A DNA stretch of 64,000 nt, from positions 8,561,001 through 8,625,000 of the forward strand of contig OX365953.1 of assembly GCA_947247005.1 (NCBI GenBank), given 5' to 3'. Below, piece by piece: positions 1 to 12,049 of this stretch (positions within the stretch are counted from its first letter, which is position 1; each line of letters starts with the position of its first letter). The notes beneath the pieces were generated by a model that was not told the DNA's origin, searched no databases, and saw nothing but the letters and a program-made list of their open reading frames with translations. The translations under genes were made by a program, and so were the position numbers. Source of the DNA: Spisula solida. Lineage: Eukaryota; Mollusca; Bivalvia; Venerida; Mactridae.

Positions 1-490
1 TACATCGCCTCAGCTACTTTTGGACCAAAAAGTAGTTCCTATAAATACCCCACCTCAGCTATTTTTGGAACAGTTCCTATACATGCATCACCTGAGCTAT
101 TTTTGGAACAAAAATAGTTCCTATAAAAACATCACCTCAGCTATTTTTGGAACAAATTACTTCCTATAGATACATCACCTCAGCTATTTTTGGAACAAAG
201 TACTTCCTATAAATACACCACCTCAGCTATTTTTGGAACAGTTCCTATACATGCATCACCTGAGCTATTTTTGGAACAGTTCCTATAAATACATCACCTC
301 AGCTATTTTTGGAACAAAGTACTTCCTATAAATACATCACCTCAGCTATTTTTGGAACAAAGTACTTCCTATAGATACATCACTTCGGCTATTTTGGAAC
401 AAAGTAGTTTCTATAAATACATCACCCCAGCTATTTTTGAAACATAAAGTAGTGCTTATACATACATCACCTCCGCTATTTTTGGAACAT
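1..490. repeat. Minisatellite, 38-43 bp units
   Basis: Tandem copies of a unit reading approximately TTCCTATAAATACATCACC followed by TCAGCTATTTTTGGAACAAAGTAC. Full units are about 43 bp; shorter 38-bp units lack the AAAGTAC end. The short variant carrying ACATGCATCACCTGAGC appears twice (about 73-110 and 243-281), each time after another short unit, which suggests block-wise expansion. The array is cut by the window start, so its true length is unknown. Units become more divergent towards 490. Confidence 0.95.
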
Positions 491-1118
491 TTGAAATCAC
501 CAGATTAGTACGGATGAATAGTTAATGATCAAGGCTGAGATTAATGCTATAAATAGAGACAAGCCTTCACCAGTCTGTCTGAGCTGTGTAACGTAGGATA
601 CCATATAGTATATAAGCTAGATCTTTAATGTATCATCACATTACATCTTAATTAGCTTTCTTTACTTCAGTAATAGATTCCTCTGAAAAAATATTGATAT
701 TTGCGGCCGATTAATTTTCGTACATTTCGCAGACGAACTTAGATGACGAAATTAAATCCCATCGATTAATTTTTAATCCACCAGTTTAAGAAACCTCCTA
801 TTTAAAATTAAACAATATGCGCGAAATCGAATACCCGCGAAATTTGATACCCGCGAAAATTAATGACTATAGTATCATTATAGGCTTTACAAAATGTTTC
901 TATTTTGGTTTCGTGTGTACACTCGACTAGGTCGATGGTGATGAAACAGACACCGAGGCTATAACTTGTATCTGGTTGTTTCAGGATATACTACAGAGTT
1001 ATGAATGAAAGATAAATTCCTAACCGATCAAGGATTAGCTTGTAGTTCTGTTCCATATTAAGCTCAAGGTGAGTTGGTTCTGATGTACTATATACAATTT
1101 AATAGGGGGAAAATCATT
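491..1118. other. AT-rich stretch, no gene seen
   Basis: No convincing coding frame. The only local structure is a short direct repetition around 819-862, where ATACCCGCGAAA-type words recur about every 17 bp, a CpG-containing motif in otherwise AT-rich DNA. Confidence 0.6.
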
Positions 1119-1362
1119 TCATTCTTATGCTAGAGAACGAGCATTCTTCTGCTAGACAACGAGCATTCTTCTGCTAGACAACGACCATTCTTATGCTAGA
1201 CAACGAGCATTCTTATGCTAGACAACGAGCATTCTTATGCTAGACAACGAGCATTCTTCTGCTAGACAACGACCATTCTTATGCTAGACAACGAGCATTC
1301 TTATGCTAGACAACGAGCATTCTTATGCTAGACAACGGGCATTCTTATGCTAGACAACGAGC
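1119..1362. repeat. Minisatellite, 22-bp unit, 11 copies
   Basis: Eleven near-identical 22-bp units (CATTCTTATGCTAGACAACG plus AG). Two linked variants (TTCTGCTA and ACGACC) recur so that units 3-6 and 7-10 form two copies of an 88-bp higher-order block. This indicates recent expansion in multi-unit steps. Confidence 0.95.
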
Positions 1363-1468
1363 ATATTAAATGAACACAGTTACACTAAACGGCACAATGG
1401 CCAAATATGTTTGTATTTTTCTATTTATACTATAAAGTGGAATATATACATATAAGATGGATGGCTAA

Positions 1469-2013
1469 GGGGCGTCCGCCTTGGTACGGACAGCAACAGG
1501 TGTCACGGGTTACAATGCACCAAATCTCAGAATTACCCCCACAGACAACCTTTTAGAACAGGACAGTGTAAATAAAAGTTTCCCGCCATGTAATGCTCTC
1601 TAACATAATGTAAAACATGAAACAACACACATCGAATAGCACAAAAAGTACTCAATGACCAATCAGAAGTCAGAAGAGCAACGAGAGAAAGTACTGAATG
1701 AGAGGGCAACAAGAGAGCAAAGTATTTAAGGGCACGACAAGACAATGTAACATACCAACATCAACACTTGCCGTCCAAAAAGCCTTAATGTTTGGCATAT
1801 TCATAGAGTCTGCATAGTGTCCGGTCATCGCACAATGAAATAGGGAGCATAATGGCTAACTGTAAATAGACCCAACACTAAGCATGCCGTCCTTTGCAAC
1901 TCAGAAACCTTAAACAGTCTTGATAAACCTATCCTGAAAGTGGGTATGACCCAAACACTAGTTTTAGCCTAAAAGGTCATTTGTCACTCTCCGTACCGAG
2001 GTGGAAGCCCCCC
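1469..2013. mobile_element. Inverted-repeat-bounded element, about 545 bp
   Basis: The left end at 1469-1492 (GGGGCGTCCGCCTTGGTACG...) is matched in reverse complement by 1990-2013 (GGGGCTTCCACCTCGGTACG...). The interior has no coding capacity I can support. I could not define a target-site duplication. Probably a non-autonomous DNA element, class undetermined. Confidence 0.5.
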
Positions 2014-2456
2014 AGGCAACATCTGTCTTTTATGTATAATTGTTCAAGATCAGGGAAGTGCAGTCCCAAGCTGGATCGACTTTGAAGGGAATGATGAACA
2101 ACAGAACACAAGATGTTGAATTGAAAAAGGGGAATTTATTAGTATAATGCCACACAATCATAAAATATAGCTAACTATTTTCTAAAATTACATAACTGGG
2201 CGGAGAATACACGCCTGTTCTGTCCACTTGTTAAAGAGAAAACGTACGGTAAGGAACATTAAATTATAAGGATTATCCTTGTACCTAAGTCTTCTTAGAA
2301 TATAACCTACATTATGAGCCAATGAAAACGCCGAATTTTGGCGGTTAAATGAAAATTTAATCATTAAAATTTTCTCTTCACAAACTTGACGTCATGCGTT
2401 GGCGCTACTTTCTATCGGCCAATCAGAATGTAGAATGTAATATTCTAAGTTAGTTA
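2014..2456. other. No gene seen
   Basis: AT-rich sequence without a supported reading frame, leading into the hairpin that follows. An A/T-rich palindromic word near 2352-2372 (AAAATTTAATCATTAAAATTTT) may be part of the same degenerate element as that hairpin. Confidence 0.4.
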
Positions 2457-2549
2457 GAACATATTAAGTAAATTTTAATGACTAAAAAGGACTCGCTTCG
2501 CTTCGCTCGCTCCGCCCTTTTTAATCATTAAAATTTACTTAATATGTTC
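2457..2549. repeat. Near-perfect hairpin with CpG-rich loop
   Basis: The arms 2457-2491 and 2515-2549 are almost exact reverse complements (GAACATATTAAGTAAATTTT and its complement). The 23-base loop is built from CGCTTCG/CGCTCGC words, strongly CpG-rich in an AT-rich setting. It fits a miniature inverted-repeat element core. No transcript evidence can be read from sequence. Confidence 0.8.
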
Positions 2550-2924
2550 GAACTATAACTTCAAGTGGTTGTTTGTCCTGCCCATTTGCAACGTTGAAGC
2601 TTGGTTTATTTAAAAAAGATGATAACCAATCAGATAAGAAAGACAACAGAAACAGCAGAACACGAAATACACAAAAAGAACAGTGTATAAACTATTGGCT
2701 CTGCATGAAAGTGGCCCCGGTCAAAATCACAGATAAAGGAATAAAAGTAATGAAACAAAAATATTATTTTTAATTTATACCTTTTTTAGACTATAAACTG
2801 TCCTTATATCAATTTCTGTAAAAAGAAGTTATTTATCAATGATACATTTCCTTTCGGACAAAATGACGAATATTGAAATTTTAATTGAAATATTTCGTTT
2901 ATTTCCAGTGCTTAAACTTTTGGT

Positions 2925-3260
2925 TTTTGACTGTTGAAACTTGGACTTTCAGCTTTTTGGCGGCTGGGATTTGTACTTATGGCGGTTTAGTGTCATTTTC
3001 AGGTTCAGTTGTTGGTTTGGCATTGTGTCGAGGGCTGTGGCCTTTGTTGTTTTAGTTGAGTGCTGTCTTCCCTGTCCGATATTTCGTTATGTTTTTGTGG
3101 ATTGACTTGTGATGTGTGGTCGTCCTTCGTATTTCGGTATTTTCTGCGGTCTTTTACGCTGGTTATGTTTGACTGATGCGGCAGGTTGTCGGTGCTTGGT
3201 GTCGAATTGTTTTAACTGCTCACTATCAGTTTTTCTTGTTCATTTTGACATTTGTCTTCG
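2925..3260 (+). repeat. Dispersed repeat family copy, forward
   Basis: Degenerate copy of the window's common repeat. It holds the subunit reading TTGAAACTTGGACTTTCAGC, then TTTGGCATTGTGTCG, then GTTGAGTGCTGTCTTCCCTG and TCCGATATTTCGTTAT. The part after 3090 (TTTGACTGATGCGGCAGG, GGTGTCGAATTG) is shared with copies near 15525 and 45510. Not coding. Confidence 0.65.
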
Positions 3261-6166
3261 TATAATCTGCGACTTCTTTTAAGTGTATTATGGTGCATTT
3301 TGTGCTCCGCTGGTTTTTATGTGATAAAATTTTAGACGTATCAATAAATAAACATGCATAATATAAACACTCCGTGGTCGAAAAACCGCTTGTTATCAGC
3401 GTAAATTAAAATAGTACGCATATGCATTAAAAGTGAATGAACAAAAATGAACATCGAAAATGCATTTAATGTTTATTTGTGTAGGCTAGTGTTATCATCG
3501 GTTGACTATACGTCATGGTGTAGCTTTACCAAAACATTTCATAAAATCTTACAAAATAAAACTTACAATCAAATTTAAATTCTTAATAATTATTGTTTGA
3601 AACCTTCAATTAAATCTGAACTTGTTTGAGAGAACCTTTGTGCTTTGATAAGACAGTACTAAAGTACCGAAATACACGGAATGAACCTATCCACTTGAGT
3701 AGAACAAAATTAATATAAACGATTACTGTTTCTAATATCTGAAAAATGTGACAAACAGTCGGACTATCAAGATCAATTTCTCATTTGTCTACAATGATAA
3801 CAAATGGACTCAATGAATCCCTCTGTCAGACAATGGCATAATGGAATTAATATTTGCATTGCTAGACGCAATCACGTATCCTAGACAAATAAATAGACGT
3901 CTTCATTAATCAGAAACACTTCAACATTCATAGAATGGTCCCCTTTTTGTACTTGTTTTACTTTCTCTTAAAGCCACATTAGGCCTTAAATGGCCTTTCA
4001 AAAAAGCAATAACTTGGTAACATATTTGAAGAGCCACGGAGTTTGAGAACTTTAGTTGAGTCTCAAAGATGGAACACACAATAACATGGAAGAAAACGAC
4101 ATACAACCTCCAAATGATCAATTGTAAACAAAAAATGCACAATTTATAATCTAAGGGAAACAACTCTTGCAAAATAAGTATTTGGTCATCCATACATTTT
4201 ACTGAAAAATTAATGTGATTTTGGCATACTATTTCGACAGATACATTTTACATTCTGTCGTCAATTATTGGTCATTTGTAAATATATCCAAATTCCTTGT
4301 AGTTAGTCTATTTACTGGATGATCGAAAAAAGGTCGTGGGAGAGATAATGTGGCTTTAAGAAAAGAAACATCGTAGTAAACCGATTGAGTTACAACGTTT
4401 TGGAGAATCAATAGCAAAGATTCGCAACGACAAACCATTGTTAGATGAAAGGTATACCACGGCTTTTGAATATTTCAATTAGATTCTTACATGACGCACA
4501 CGTAATATCTTAGGCTAGTGTTTCTTTGCGGGAATATATTGTTTACTTGTTTACCTGTACGACGTCATAAAATATATGGAATACAGGCATGTACCTGTAT
4601 GAAGTGACGCCACATTCATAGCTATATCGAACGAATAAATTACACCGCTATTCTTCTTCTTTGTCTATAGAGGTTATGATAATAGAGGTAAGTGTTTCTG
4701 ACAAAGCAAAGAATGCAGGTCATGTAAGGACTACAGTCATCATAGTGTTAAATACGTTCATGATCACAGGAATATGTCTGCTTTGTCAACCGTCCTCGCC
4801 TGTGTGAGACCAGCCTTGAAACAGCCGTCTACGTTCACTTTCTGAGCCAAATGTTTGGAAAATCGCTTGTGTCTCGTGAGACTGTCATAAGATAATCCTA
4901 CGACTGTCATACGAAATATAAGCGCCACAATATGAACGTACCGTCGCAAACCAAGTTACCGACAAGTCGACTCTTTCTGCATTTCAATGCGATTTATCGT
5001 TATAACTCTTATTTTTACCGTACATGCGACGCGTAAAATAGCCGTACGAGCATCTTACAACAGTCTTGCGCTGTCTGCAATCTATCTGAATGCCTGTGAT
5101 TTTGTCTTCGGTCTGAATGTTGTTTTAATTTCGGTAGTATGATAAATTGTGTGGTTGATTTTATTTGACACAGGTTTTAGACAGGCAACCTGTCACCAAT
5201 AACAGTTTTTCTATTCCCACGTAAGTTTTTACAGGATATGACCTTACTCCTACATGTTCTACTTCCCGTGTCAGTCACGTGTTGTTCGGGAAGGTAGTAT
5301 TTATGAATGTTGCCGTTCCCTTCTATAGCCTTGTGGTGTCGGTCACTGCCTTCAACACGTGCTGTAAGTTACAATAATCTATTTCTGTGAATGGTGTACA
5401 ATTATAAAAACAACCCATGAATGCATATAAAATTATATCAGTTGTCTGGTAGCCACGTTCGTTTCTCATATTACCGTCATTCGTGTAAAACATGATTCAA
5501 GCAGAAACTTTTGATCATTTCCTACAATCTACTTCAGAAACATTTTGTCACGTTTATACCTACACCTGCTATGCATAAACTTAGTTTTGTAACACGATAC
5601 TATTCTACTGCGTCTTTAACCATAAATGTCTTTCATAACAACAGACACACGTACGAGTTGCATTCATAAGGATGAATTAAACGTAAATTGACTGTGAATG
5701 AAATGAATCATCCAAATACAAAACCGTCTCGTTTGAAAGAGTGTATTACAATATAGTACAAGCTTAATAAAGCACCACACTTTGGGAGCTGCAAATAATG
5801 GCCATTCTTTAGATCTTGTTGCTCTACAGATGATGTTGAATTTATAGAAATATCGGCTTAGGGAAATTTTAAAAGTGTTGGAATAGAGAGCTTGCTGTTC
5901 TTCAGAGAGACGCTCTTAAACGAGGTTATACTGAAAATGGCAGCTACACAAGTGTGTGATTAGATAATTAAGCTTAAAGTTTATTTATTTATTATCAATA
6001 TTGTCCAAGTACAACTGTTGAAAACAGTTGGTTATCTCTATATTAAAATCCTCGTCCATGGTCGGGGGAGAGCATCTTGGGGAGGGTCTCGAATGTTAAA
6101 TGTCGAAGATCTCCATTCTGATAATGAGGAACTTCAGGTTTATTTTGATTACTCTCCTCTCTCTCT
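3261..6166. other. 2.9 kb without supported features
   Basis: AT-rich intergenic or intronic DNA. Short open frames occur (for example 3921-4193 and 4764-4949, minus strand), but neither shows a recognisable domain, signal peptide or codon pattern, and I treat them as chance. Confidence 0.6.
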
Positions 6167-6493
6167 GGCCCCGATTTCACAAAGGATTAACTGATCTGGA
6201 TATTCAGAACATCATTGTTCTGTTGCCAAAGTGAATTATTGTACTTGAGACTGAAACTGATTTTGAAAAACCAGAATCAGTCTTTAAAACCAGGATTAAA
6301 TTTAATAATTTGAACGTGTTTATAACTGAGATTAAATACTTATTTCAATGTCTTTGGAATTAAAGGTTAAATAATTACCTATCCATCTGTATAAAAATAT
6401 CACACCTTACATTTATATGATTCCTGAATTTTAAAGGACAACTATTTGAGCTTGATCTCGATCCTGAAAAATATTCCTTTGTGACACGAGGCC
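6167..6493. mobile_element. MITE with GGCC ends, 327 bp
   Basis: Starts GGCCCCGATTTCACAAAGGA and ends in the reverse complement of GGCCTCGTGTCACAAAGGAA. The interior is AT-rich and non-coding. Ends of this form are typical of small non-autonomous DNA transposons; no clear target duplication is visible, so the superfamily is open. Confidence 0.75.
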
Positions 6494-6944
6494 TGGTGTC
6501 TGGAGTTAGTAAGAAAGTGTTCAGAGAAAGAAGGTGGTATAATATTATATATTAAATCGACATATTAGGGTATGAGACAACTTTAGAATTGAAACAAACA
6601 TACCACAACATAAAAAATACACCAATTACTGCATAGTAGAGTTCTATTTTCATTTTGACAGATTACACGCCGTCGACCATGAATTTAAAGTGGTTCTCCT
6701 AGCAAATTTAGTAATTGCACCTTCAACAAAACACATAAATTAATTACATACACCTATTACTGAGCAACCATCATCAATAGTTAATGATTTAGACAGTTTT
6801 GCAGCGCTCCATAACGTAATTGCCTCAAGTAAACAATTGTCTGTTCTGCAGGTTTGCACACAATTCAGAACAATGACATCCAACTTGTTGATATATGGTG
6901 TTCCGCCAGGTGCATGGTGTTATGTTATTATATCAATGTGTCTC
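6494..6944. other. No gene seen
   Basis: AT-rich sequence without a supported coding region or repeat structure. Confidence 0.5.
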
Positions 6945-6948
6945 TTAA

Positions 6949-7156
6949 GCCTAGTTCCCACTGAGTATTTTTTGCCTCGGCGATGTACTCCCGATTGCAT
7001 TAATGAGCATTCAAGACATCGGCAACATAATTCGCGTGGTCTAGGGCTAGCTTCGGAGAAGTTATGAGATAGTTTGTGATATCGGAAGGAGTTGTGATAA
7101 ATCGAGTGGTATCGGGAGAACATCGCCGATGTTGAATTCCTCAGTGGGGCCTAGGC
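6949..7156. mobile_element. TTAA-flanked MITE, 208 bp
   Basis: Bounded by TTAA at 6945-6948 and 7157-7160. The left end GCCTAGTTCCCACTGAG pairs with a right end that reads GCCTAGGCCCCACTGAG in reverse complement. The complementarity continues inwards through CGGCGATGT and CTCCCGAT. TTAA target duplication is characteristic of piggyBac and Kolobok type transposons. Confidence 0.8.
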
Positions 7157-7160
7157 TTAA

Positions 7161-7384
7161 CATAAAAAGACTCGGCGTAAATATTTTGGAAAGAACTAGA
7201 TCTAATTAAATATTAATATCTTATGTGCAGGTGTTTCATCTCCAACAATAATTTTATGGATTCTGTAAGATGTGTATCATTATCGTCTTTGATGTAATGT
7301 ACCGCATGTGCATAGTAAACCAAGGACCCGTATTTAGAAAATGTCTAAAATATTGTTCTGTCTAACAAAACATCTCTTTGTTGC
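7161..7384. other. No gene seen
   Basis: AT-rich spacer. The end (about 7366-7384) carries AACATCTCTTTGTT, a word that also marks the ends of the repeats at 13608 and 47181. Confidence 0.4.
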
Positions 7385-7815
7385 ATACATAAAAAAGATA
7401 ATATCAAGTCAGACAGGGAAGGCAGCACTCAGCTTAACCTGCCGAGCACAGAAAACATAAAAACACACAAGGCACAATGCCCACCTAAACAAGCCGGGCA
7501 CAGAAAAAATGGACACATACAAGACACAATGCCCAAATAAATAAGACATGATCCTCCCATGTCTAAGCTGTCGAAACTCTAAATGAACCAGTTTCAGTAA
7601 TCAAAAAGCTAAATGTCGAAGCAGAATGACCTAGTTCCAACAGTTAAATGGCTGAAATACCTAGTTTGATCTGTCAGAAGTTCTAAAAAGTAGAAAAAAG
7701 AGAAAAAAGAAACAAATGTCAAGTTTCCAGCTAAATGAACTAGTTTCAGCAGTAAAAAAGCTCCACGCCCAGCCGGATAACCAAATTTCAACAAGTTCAA
7801 CGTACCAGCCAGATG
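7385..7815 (-). repeat. Dispersed repeat family copy, long, reverse
   Basis: One of the fullest copies. It reads AAAAAGATAATATCAAGTC, AGACAGGGAAGGCAGCACTC, AGCTTAACCTGCCGAGCACAG, then CAAGGCACAATGCCCA twice. It continues into a series of roughly 30-40 bp subunits of the form CTAAATGACCTAGTTTCAAC and AGTAAAAAGCTG. Read on the minus strand this gives open stretches, but their length and frame differ among copies, so I do not call a gene. Confidence 0.85.
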
Positions 7816-8430
7816 GCACGCCCGAATATGCCGAGCGCGACAGTAGAACGACCTAGTTACATGTCTTACCTTTTAGGATTTGTCTTAGCTCAGATGGATT
7901 TCTGTCTAAGTAGTGTAAGTACATCTATTGCACTAATAATAAAAAATGTCTTAAGATATAAATTGAGATGTTTTGTATTTCTTTGTGAAATGTTTCGAAA
8001 ATATTTACAAACCTTAACTGATCGTGCCATGCCGAGCAATGTCCGCGCGAACAGTACTCGCGTTCTTATAGGAGACGAAATCTTACATTACTCCTACGTA
8101 GGGTATTTAGTGTCCTGTCATGAACTGTAAGTGACCTATTGTTTGTGCTAGGCTAAATGAACACGATTAAACTCTGTATGGATGTCGCAGAACTTTCTTG
8201 ATGGGCTAGGCGAAATTTAATAACCTACGAATCACTGTCGTCGTAAAAAGTGAACATATTTTAACTGCAATTAACAATACTCATTCTCGGCCTGCACGTC
8301 GAAGATGTCTCGTTGAAATCAATCAAAGAAAAAAAAATACTTGTGTATGTAATTGTAATGAAATAATTTTATTCGGTATATAGTCTGACTCAAAACCAGT
8401 TTTTTTAATAAAACACTAGTATAAAGTCAT

Positions 8431-8520
8431 TTATTAATTTCATCAAATGAGTTAGGAAAGTCACAATATTATATTCTAAGTCTGCTATAATTCATCGAAC
8501 GTCATCTCGAAAGCTCTAAC
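8431..8520. repeat. Left direct repeat flanking foldback element
   Basis: About 90 bp (TCATCAAATGAGTTAGGAAA, then ATTCTAAGTCTGCTAT and TTCATCGAACGTCATCTCG) recurs in the same orientation at 9396-9485, on the other side of the inverted-repeat element. This is far longer than a target-site duplication. Confidence 0.75.
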
Positions 8521-8537
8521 AATTTTATCTTAATATA

Positions 8538-9388
8538 CACTACGCCGAATTTCTAATTGGCCACCCTATAAAATTTGATACTAAGTGATATGTTCCATCA
8601 ATACATATGAAATTACGTTTTGTTTTCATTCCACATATTAAATCATCGATTTAGAGAAATAAAACACGTGTTCATGTACAAATTCATCCACGCGTAACGG
8701 TAAGTGCGAAATGGCTTTTTTGCACGTGGTGCTCGTGCACGGCATGGAATATGTTCGTATTTGGTTGGAATGTATCCTCTGTGGACTGCCTTTTATGAAA
8801 AACAGTAAACCTCTTCAGAATGAGCAACGGGAACGCGCTCAAGCTATCAGATGTATGCATGAACTTAAACAAACTTCTGTTTGACCACGTGTTTTATAAT
8901 ATTTTTTAGAAAAAGTGTTTGTAGAAGAATACAAATAATCGAAAACCCGATGATGTCAACTTACATTAGGAAAACATGTTTCTCACAGTATTTTGCGCTA
9001 AATCAAACGTAAATAAAGGTTTTGTAATTTTTTTAAAAAAGACGTGGCGTACTTCGCTGTTTTGGGTGCCGTTACTCATCATTCGGAGGGCTTTGGCGAG
9101 TACCACATTCTTCAATCTCTCGAAGTTGAATGTTTTTCATAAAAGGTAGTCCACGGAGGTTACATTCCAACCAAATTCGATCATACCCCATGCCGCGCAC
9201 GAGCCCCACGTGCACAAAAGCTATTTCGCACTAACTGTTCCGCGTGGATGATTATGTACCAGAACACGTGTTTTATTTCTATAAATTGATAGATTAGTGT
9301 GTGGAATAAAAACATAACACAACTTTATATGCATATATCACTACGTATCAAGTTTTATGGGGTGGCCAATTAGAAATTCGGCGTAGTG
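8538..9388. mobile_element. Foldback/long-TIR element, 851 bp, TA target
   Basis: The ends CACTACGCCGAATTTCTAAT (8538) and its reverse complement (ending 9388) are flanked by TA at 8536-8537 and 9389-9390. The complementary arms extend about 300 bp inwards, to 8810-8820 and 9130-9140, with modest divergence. No transposase frame is present. TA target duplication and TIRs fit a non-autonomous Tc1/mariner-type element, although the arm length is unusual for a typical MITE. Confidence 0.85.
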
Positions 9389-9395
9389 TAGAGAA

Positions 9396-9485
9396 ATTTA
9401 TTTAGTTTATCAAACGAGTTAGGAAAAGCCACACTATTCTATTCTTAGTCTCCTATGCTTCATCGAACATTATCGTCTAAGCTCG
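9396..9485. repeat. Right direct repeat flanking foldback element
   Basis: Second copy of the sequence at 8431-8520 (TTATCAAACGAGTTAGGAAA, ATTCTTAGTCTCCTATGCTT, CATCGAACATTATCGTC), in the same orientation. Confidence 0.75.
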
Positions 9486-11980
9486 GGATATAAGTTGTAA
9501 TAACTTGTTCCTAACCGCTGGTCTGCATATCTTCAGGACAATAAAACGTTTAAACAATACAGTATTTACAAGTTCAATGTTTGTACGGCGGAAAATTGTA
9601 TCAGGCAGTTGAATACTAGGATGAAGCATATGCTTTTTTAAAATAGCTTCGCAAAATTTTATCTGCAACGCCTGAAAATTCCGCTGCATAAATCACATTG
9701 TATCAATTATAGATAAATGCTAAACACAGATCGTCTGCATTACGAAGTTGCAAACTTTGTTGATTTGCTGTGATATATTTTATTAAAAATTAACTATATT
9801 ATTATGCGGAATATAAATCTACATGTATTACAAGTTTCTATTACATGCCTGTTTACGTGATGAGTGATGGGTAATTTAAAAAGAACTAGCCAATACAGTC
9901 CACGTGCGCAGTTGCATGTTTCAGTACCGAGTTTGATGCAATCAAATTAAAGATGCAGAGGTTAGCCGAAGTCTGCAATTTGTTTTTACACGCTTAGGAC
10001 CTCCTGTGACGCTTGATTACTGCTTATTGACACGAATTATCTGACTCGTGCATATAGTTTATTTCGATATCCGGAAGGCAAATATAGGCTTGGGGTCATA
10101 CATTTCGGAATACAGAGTCAACTTTCGGATGTAGATGGTTATACGAACTTTTTGGTCAGTTGACCTATTTTGCTGTCAATTGAAATTAAGAGTTGATGGG
10201 ACTATATTGCTTCGCACGATCGGTTGCTCACATTTAATTGAGACTTCAGGCCCACAATATGTTCGTTCAAGTCTGACGAGTCTCAGTTTGAGGTGGTTTC
10301 TAATAATGCAACATCTGAAAAATATTGGTCTGGGTAAATAAACTGAAGCACAAAGCGTCCTCTAGTGTAATAAATCAAGGATGGGGTTAATATATTAATA
10401 CAGCAGTGCTAGAATACGTTTAGGAGGATTATATCAATATAGTCCCCCGGTTGACAGACAAGTGAAGGCCGGACACGTTATATATAACATCAACTTTTGC
10501 TAGAAGGCGATTTGTCAGTAAAACGTCAGCTTTGAAGGACAATAAATATTTTATCTCAGCATCCAAAGTTTGTGTTGTTATTTGAAGCCGATCCTTGCTC
10601 AGTTAAACAACAAACGGCACCAAACCAATTATTCCAGCATTTCCTGCAGTATGGCTTGAAATTACTTTAATCTCAGAATAAAACAGCATGCGAGGTGACG
10701 AATGAAGTTGGAATCTCGTTATAGTGTTACCATATATAGAGGATATACGAAGTGTGTCCAAACGTCCGTAGACACTCCAACTTAAAGAGTATCTGGTGCC
10801 ATAACGAAATTTGTTTCACCAGATCTGTATAATATAGTACAAACTACATATACATGTACAGCAATAATAAAAAATGAAATACAGCATTCTAATTGATCAC
10901 GGTGTTGCTACGCGGCGCAGGTCAAATTATTCACTTATTGTGTTTAGTAAAAAGTCACGATAATCACGTAATTTAAGCACAAACATGTCACGCTTCTACA
11001 TAAGCTTGGAAATATGCTTAGTAATATTTCCTGAACGCGTTCAATATACCACCGATACACAGCTCCCTGTTACCGTTAACCAGATACAATGCAGTCCACA
11101 CGGTCAGATATAGAGGGAAATACTTCGAATATAATTTCAGAAATGTCCAGTTCCTATGCCTGGCGTTGAACTTCAAAATCAGATCGGACAAAAATGCAGC
11201 ACTCGCAAGCAACAGCCAAGCTCAAAAAGGAACACTAAAGAACAAACACATACTAGTAGTCTAGACAAGTGCAAGCCACAACAATGAAGAAGAAAATAAA
11301 ACAATACAAATACAATACAAATTATTTATTGCGTAAAACATAAACACATATGCTTAAAGCAAACAATATAATAAACAACAGACAGTAGGCAGAAGTTAAA
11401 CGACTTTCTGAATAGCATATAAAACAGGACATATGATTGGAATAAATACATACAGGGAATATTATTGGTTTCTATTGAGATTGGCAAAGTATAGGAATTT
11501 AGAACAAAAAAGATACAAAGTCCTAATTTAATGTGACACATTTTGGCCAAGATTAGTCACTATCAGATTAACGATAATTTATCTATTATATGCAAAGACA
11601 TGCAAATTCAGGAGGTTTGAGACAACATTAAAGCAAGCCATCAGAAAGGTGAAGAATATGTTGTGTCACTCGATAACAATGTTTTGTCTAGTAGATATAC
11701 TGTATTAACCATTGGTAATCGACTGAAAACATCAAGAAAAGAACAAATGATTATATTAATTGTTTGTCTCGCATCAATGTTTCTATAAAACCTAACATTA
11801 AATGTTACTGTCTAGGACATTATCTGTAATTCCCTACAGATTCGTTCAATTTATTGTCTGATCGTTTTGCATATTATGCAGTTTATACACACATATTGCA
11901 TTGTCGTTGTGATGCGTACGATAAATAACAAAGTGAGGGTTCTCAGAGGTGAACAGAACCGGTAGAAAAACCAGGCCAAC
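9486..11980. other. 2.5 kb without supported features
   Basis: AT-rich DNA. Short open frames (for example 9477-9689 minus and 11326-11550 minus) lack recognisable domains. The stretch around 11285-11320 has an ACAATACAAATACAATACAA microsatellite-like tract, comparable to tracts near 22030 and 33200. Confidence 0.55.
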
Positions 11981-11984
11981 CTAG

Positions 11985-12045
11985 GTCTCTCAACATTTTG
12001 ACAGCTTGGACTTGCACTTGTGGCTTTTTGACGGCTGAGCCTTCA
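11985..12045 (+). repeat. Dispersed repeat family fragment
   Basis: Contains the family subunit ACATTTTGACAGCTTGGACT and CTTTTTGACGGCTGAG. Truncated at the TTAA-flanked element that follows. Confidence 0.5.
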
Positions 12046-12049
12046 TTAA

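Noticed and set aside
7813..8130. 105-codon plus-strand frame
   Set aside because: No domain, signal peptide or neighbouring exon; the start is in repeat-derived DNA and the composition is that of AT-rich chance frames.
10719..10806. Possible small MITE with CGTTAT ends
   Set aside because: The ends (CGTTATAGTGTTACCA against CGTTATGGCACCAGAT) match too weakly and no target duplication is seen.
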